A stretch of DNA of 6,874 nucleotides from Lachnospiraceae bacterium (GTDB lineage Bacteria; Bacillota; Clostridia; Lachnospirales; Lachnospiraceae): positions 1 through 6,874 of the forward strand of contig JAILNW010000153.1 in NCBI GenBank assembly GCA_024691145.1, given 5' to 3'. The position numbers and the translations under genes were made by a program. A model generated the notes under the pieces. The model did not search any database and was not told where the DNA came from. It worked only from the letters and a program-made list of their open reading frames with translations. Positions 6,186-6,874 of this stretch are shown one piece after another. Position 1 is the stretch's first letter. Each line of letters opens with the position of its first letter.

Positions 6186-6874
6186 TTATTTTTCTTTCAA
6201 ACTGTCATTTAAACCTTTCTTAAATGGTTCAAGAAAGTATTCCATAACTGTTCTTGTTCCAACAACAATATCAGCGGTTCCTTCCATTCCATTTTTTAAA
6301 TCATCAGGTTTTTTATCCAGTTTCAAATAAACCATATATGTAACAGATTTATTATCCAGTTTCAATGGAATATCACTTATACGAATTACTTCACCATTAA
6401 TTAATTCATATTTAGTATCCTTGTATGAAGCTATTTTTATTTTTACTGTGTCTTTCATTTTAATCTTATTAATATCTGCATCCGAAACATATGCAACAAA
6501 TATAAATTCATTTTTTTCTTCTGTGATAAATCCAATAGTATCACCTGAAGTCATTTTCTTTCCCTCATAAAGTTTTTCCTTTAAAGTAAGAATTCCTGAA
6601 TTTGTTGCTGTTACAACGCTATTGTCTAATGTTTTCCTGCTATTCTCGATTTGTAACTTCACACTTTCAATATTAGAATCAATATCATTAATATTCTGCA
6701 AAATATTTAACATTTGATTTCTTTTTGATAAGGCTTTTTCCTGCTCACTTAAACTATTTATAGTGCTTATAAAAATATCATTTTCCATCAGTATTGATTC
6801 TACTGCTTTACTATTTTCTCCATAAAAACTTGAATCAACCTTAACTTCTGAAAAATCATCTGCTTTATATTTAT
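6186..6874 (-). CDS. HlyD-family membrane fusion / secretion adaptor protein (N-terminus outside window)
   Basis: The frame is open to the window edge, so the true start, the N-terminal membrane anchor and the first lipoyl half are not visible; the ATG at 6788 is internal and lacks a good SD. The visible 228 residues give the end of a coiled-coil hairpin (to about residue 83), then the second lipoyl half (VTATNSGILTLKEKLYEGKK, with SGDTIGFI) and a beta-barrel domain. The C-terminus contains LKNGMEGTADIVVGTRTVM followed by EYFL (6231-6299), which fits the classical HlyD-family signature residue by residue. Such adaptors bridge an ABC exporter to the outside in type I secretion, or act as accessory proteins in Gram-positive bacteriocin export. 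The likely cargo is the RTX protein downstream. An ABC transporter gene is expected further upstream but is not in view. Confidence 0.93.
   Translation of the reverse strand, partial: KYKADDFSEVKVDSSFYGENSKAVESILMENDIFISTINSLSEQEKALSKRNQMLNILQNINDIDSNIESVKLQIENSRKTLDNSVVTATNSGILTLKEKLYEGKKMTSGDTIGFITEEKNEFIFVAYVSDADINKIKMKDTVKIKIASYKDTKYELINGEVIRISDIPLKLDNKSVTYMVYLKLDKKPDDLKNGMEGTADIVVGTRTVMEYFLEPFKKGLNDSLKEK

Noticed and set aside
6786..6788. ATG at 6788 as the true start of the HlyD-family gene
   Set aside because: The frame continues without a stop to the window edge, the residues upstream look coding, and HlyD proteins need an N-terminal anchor and first lipoyl half that would lie there.

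Overview
The window looks like a low-GC, anaerobic Gram-positive-type bacterium (Bacillota; Lachnospiraceae-like or another Clostridia/Negativicutes relative is my best guess). The evidence is strong AT richness, A/T-ending codons, and strong purine-rich Shine-Dalgarno (SD) sequences (AAAGGAGA, AGGAGG, GGGAGG) ahead of every gene whose start lies in the window. No marker gene settles the taxonomy, so this is inference.

All supported coding sequence is on the minus strand, and the five genes form one tight transcription unit read from right to left. In order these are: the C-terminal part of an HlyD-family secretion adaptor (6186-6874, its start lies beyond the window); an unrecognised 307-residue protein with a TTG start (5248-6171); an unrecognised 226-residue protein (4565-5245); an unrecognised 155-residue protein with a GTG start (4085-4552); and a very large RTX protein (1-4081, its C-terminus lies beyond the window). 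The gaps are 14, 2, 12 and 3 bases. SD sequences overlap or sit just before the stop of the preceding gene, so translational coupling is likely. No promoter, terminator, RNA gene, insertion sequence or CRISPR array is visible. The operon promoter and the terminator must lie outside the window.

The RTX protein (1360 residues visible, no internal stop) is the centre of the locus. In order it has: a leaderless, unusually cysteine-containing N-terminal domain of about 320 residues; about 17 tandem ~20-residue repeats built around K-Y-x-D-D-I/V; hydrophobic stretches and a glycine-zipper-like segment; an Asp849-Pro850 junction followed by a calcium-loop module like the FrpC/ApxIVA self-processing module; a helical linker of the kind found in large RTX proteins; six or so GGxGxDxxx-type nonapeptides; and a haemolysin-type calcium-binding-related tail.

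Together the genes suggest a type-I-like secretion operon. The HlyD adaptor would work with an ABC exporter (presumably encoded upstream, outside the window) to export the RTX protein. The three small orphan proteins between adaptor and cargo are candidates for immunity, chaperone or modification functions, but nothing in their sequences identifies them. Those orphans and the repeat-bearing RTX cargo are the most likely new biology here.
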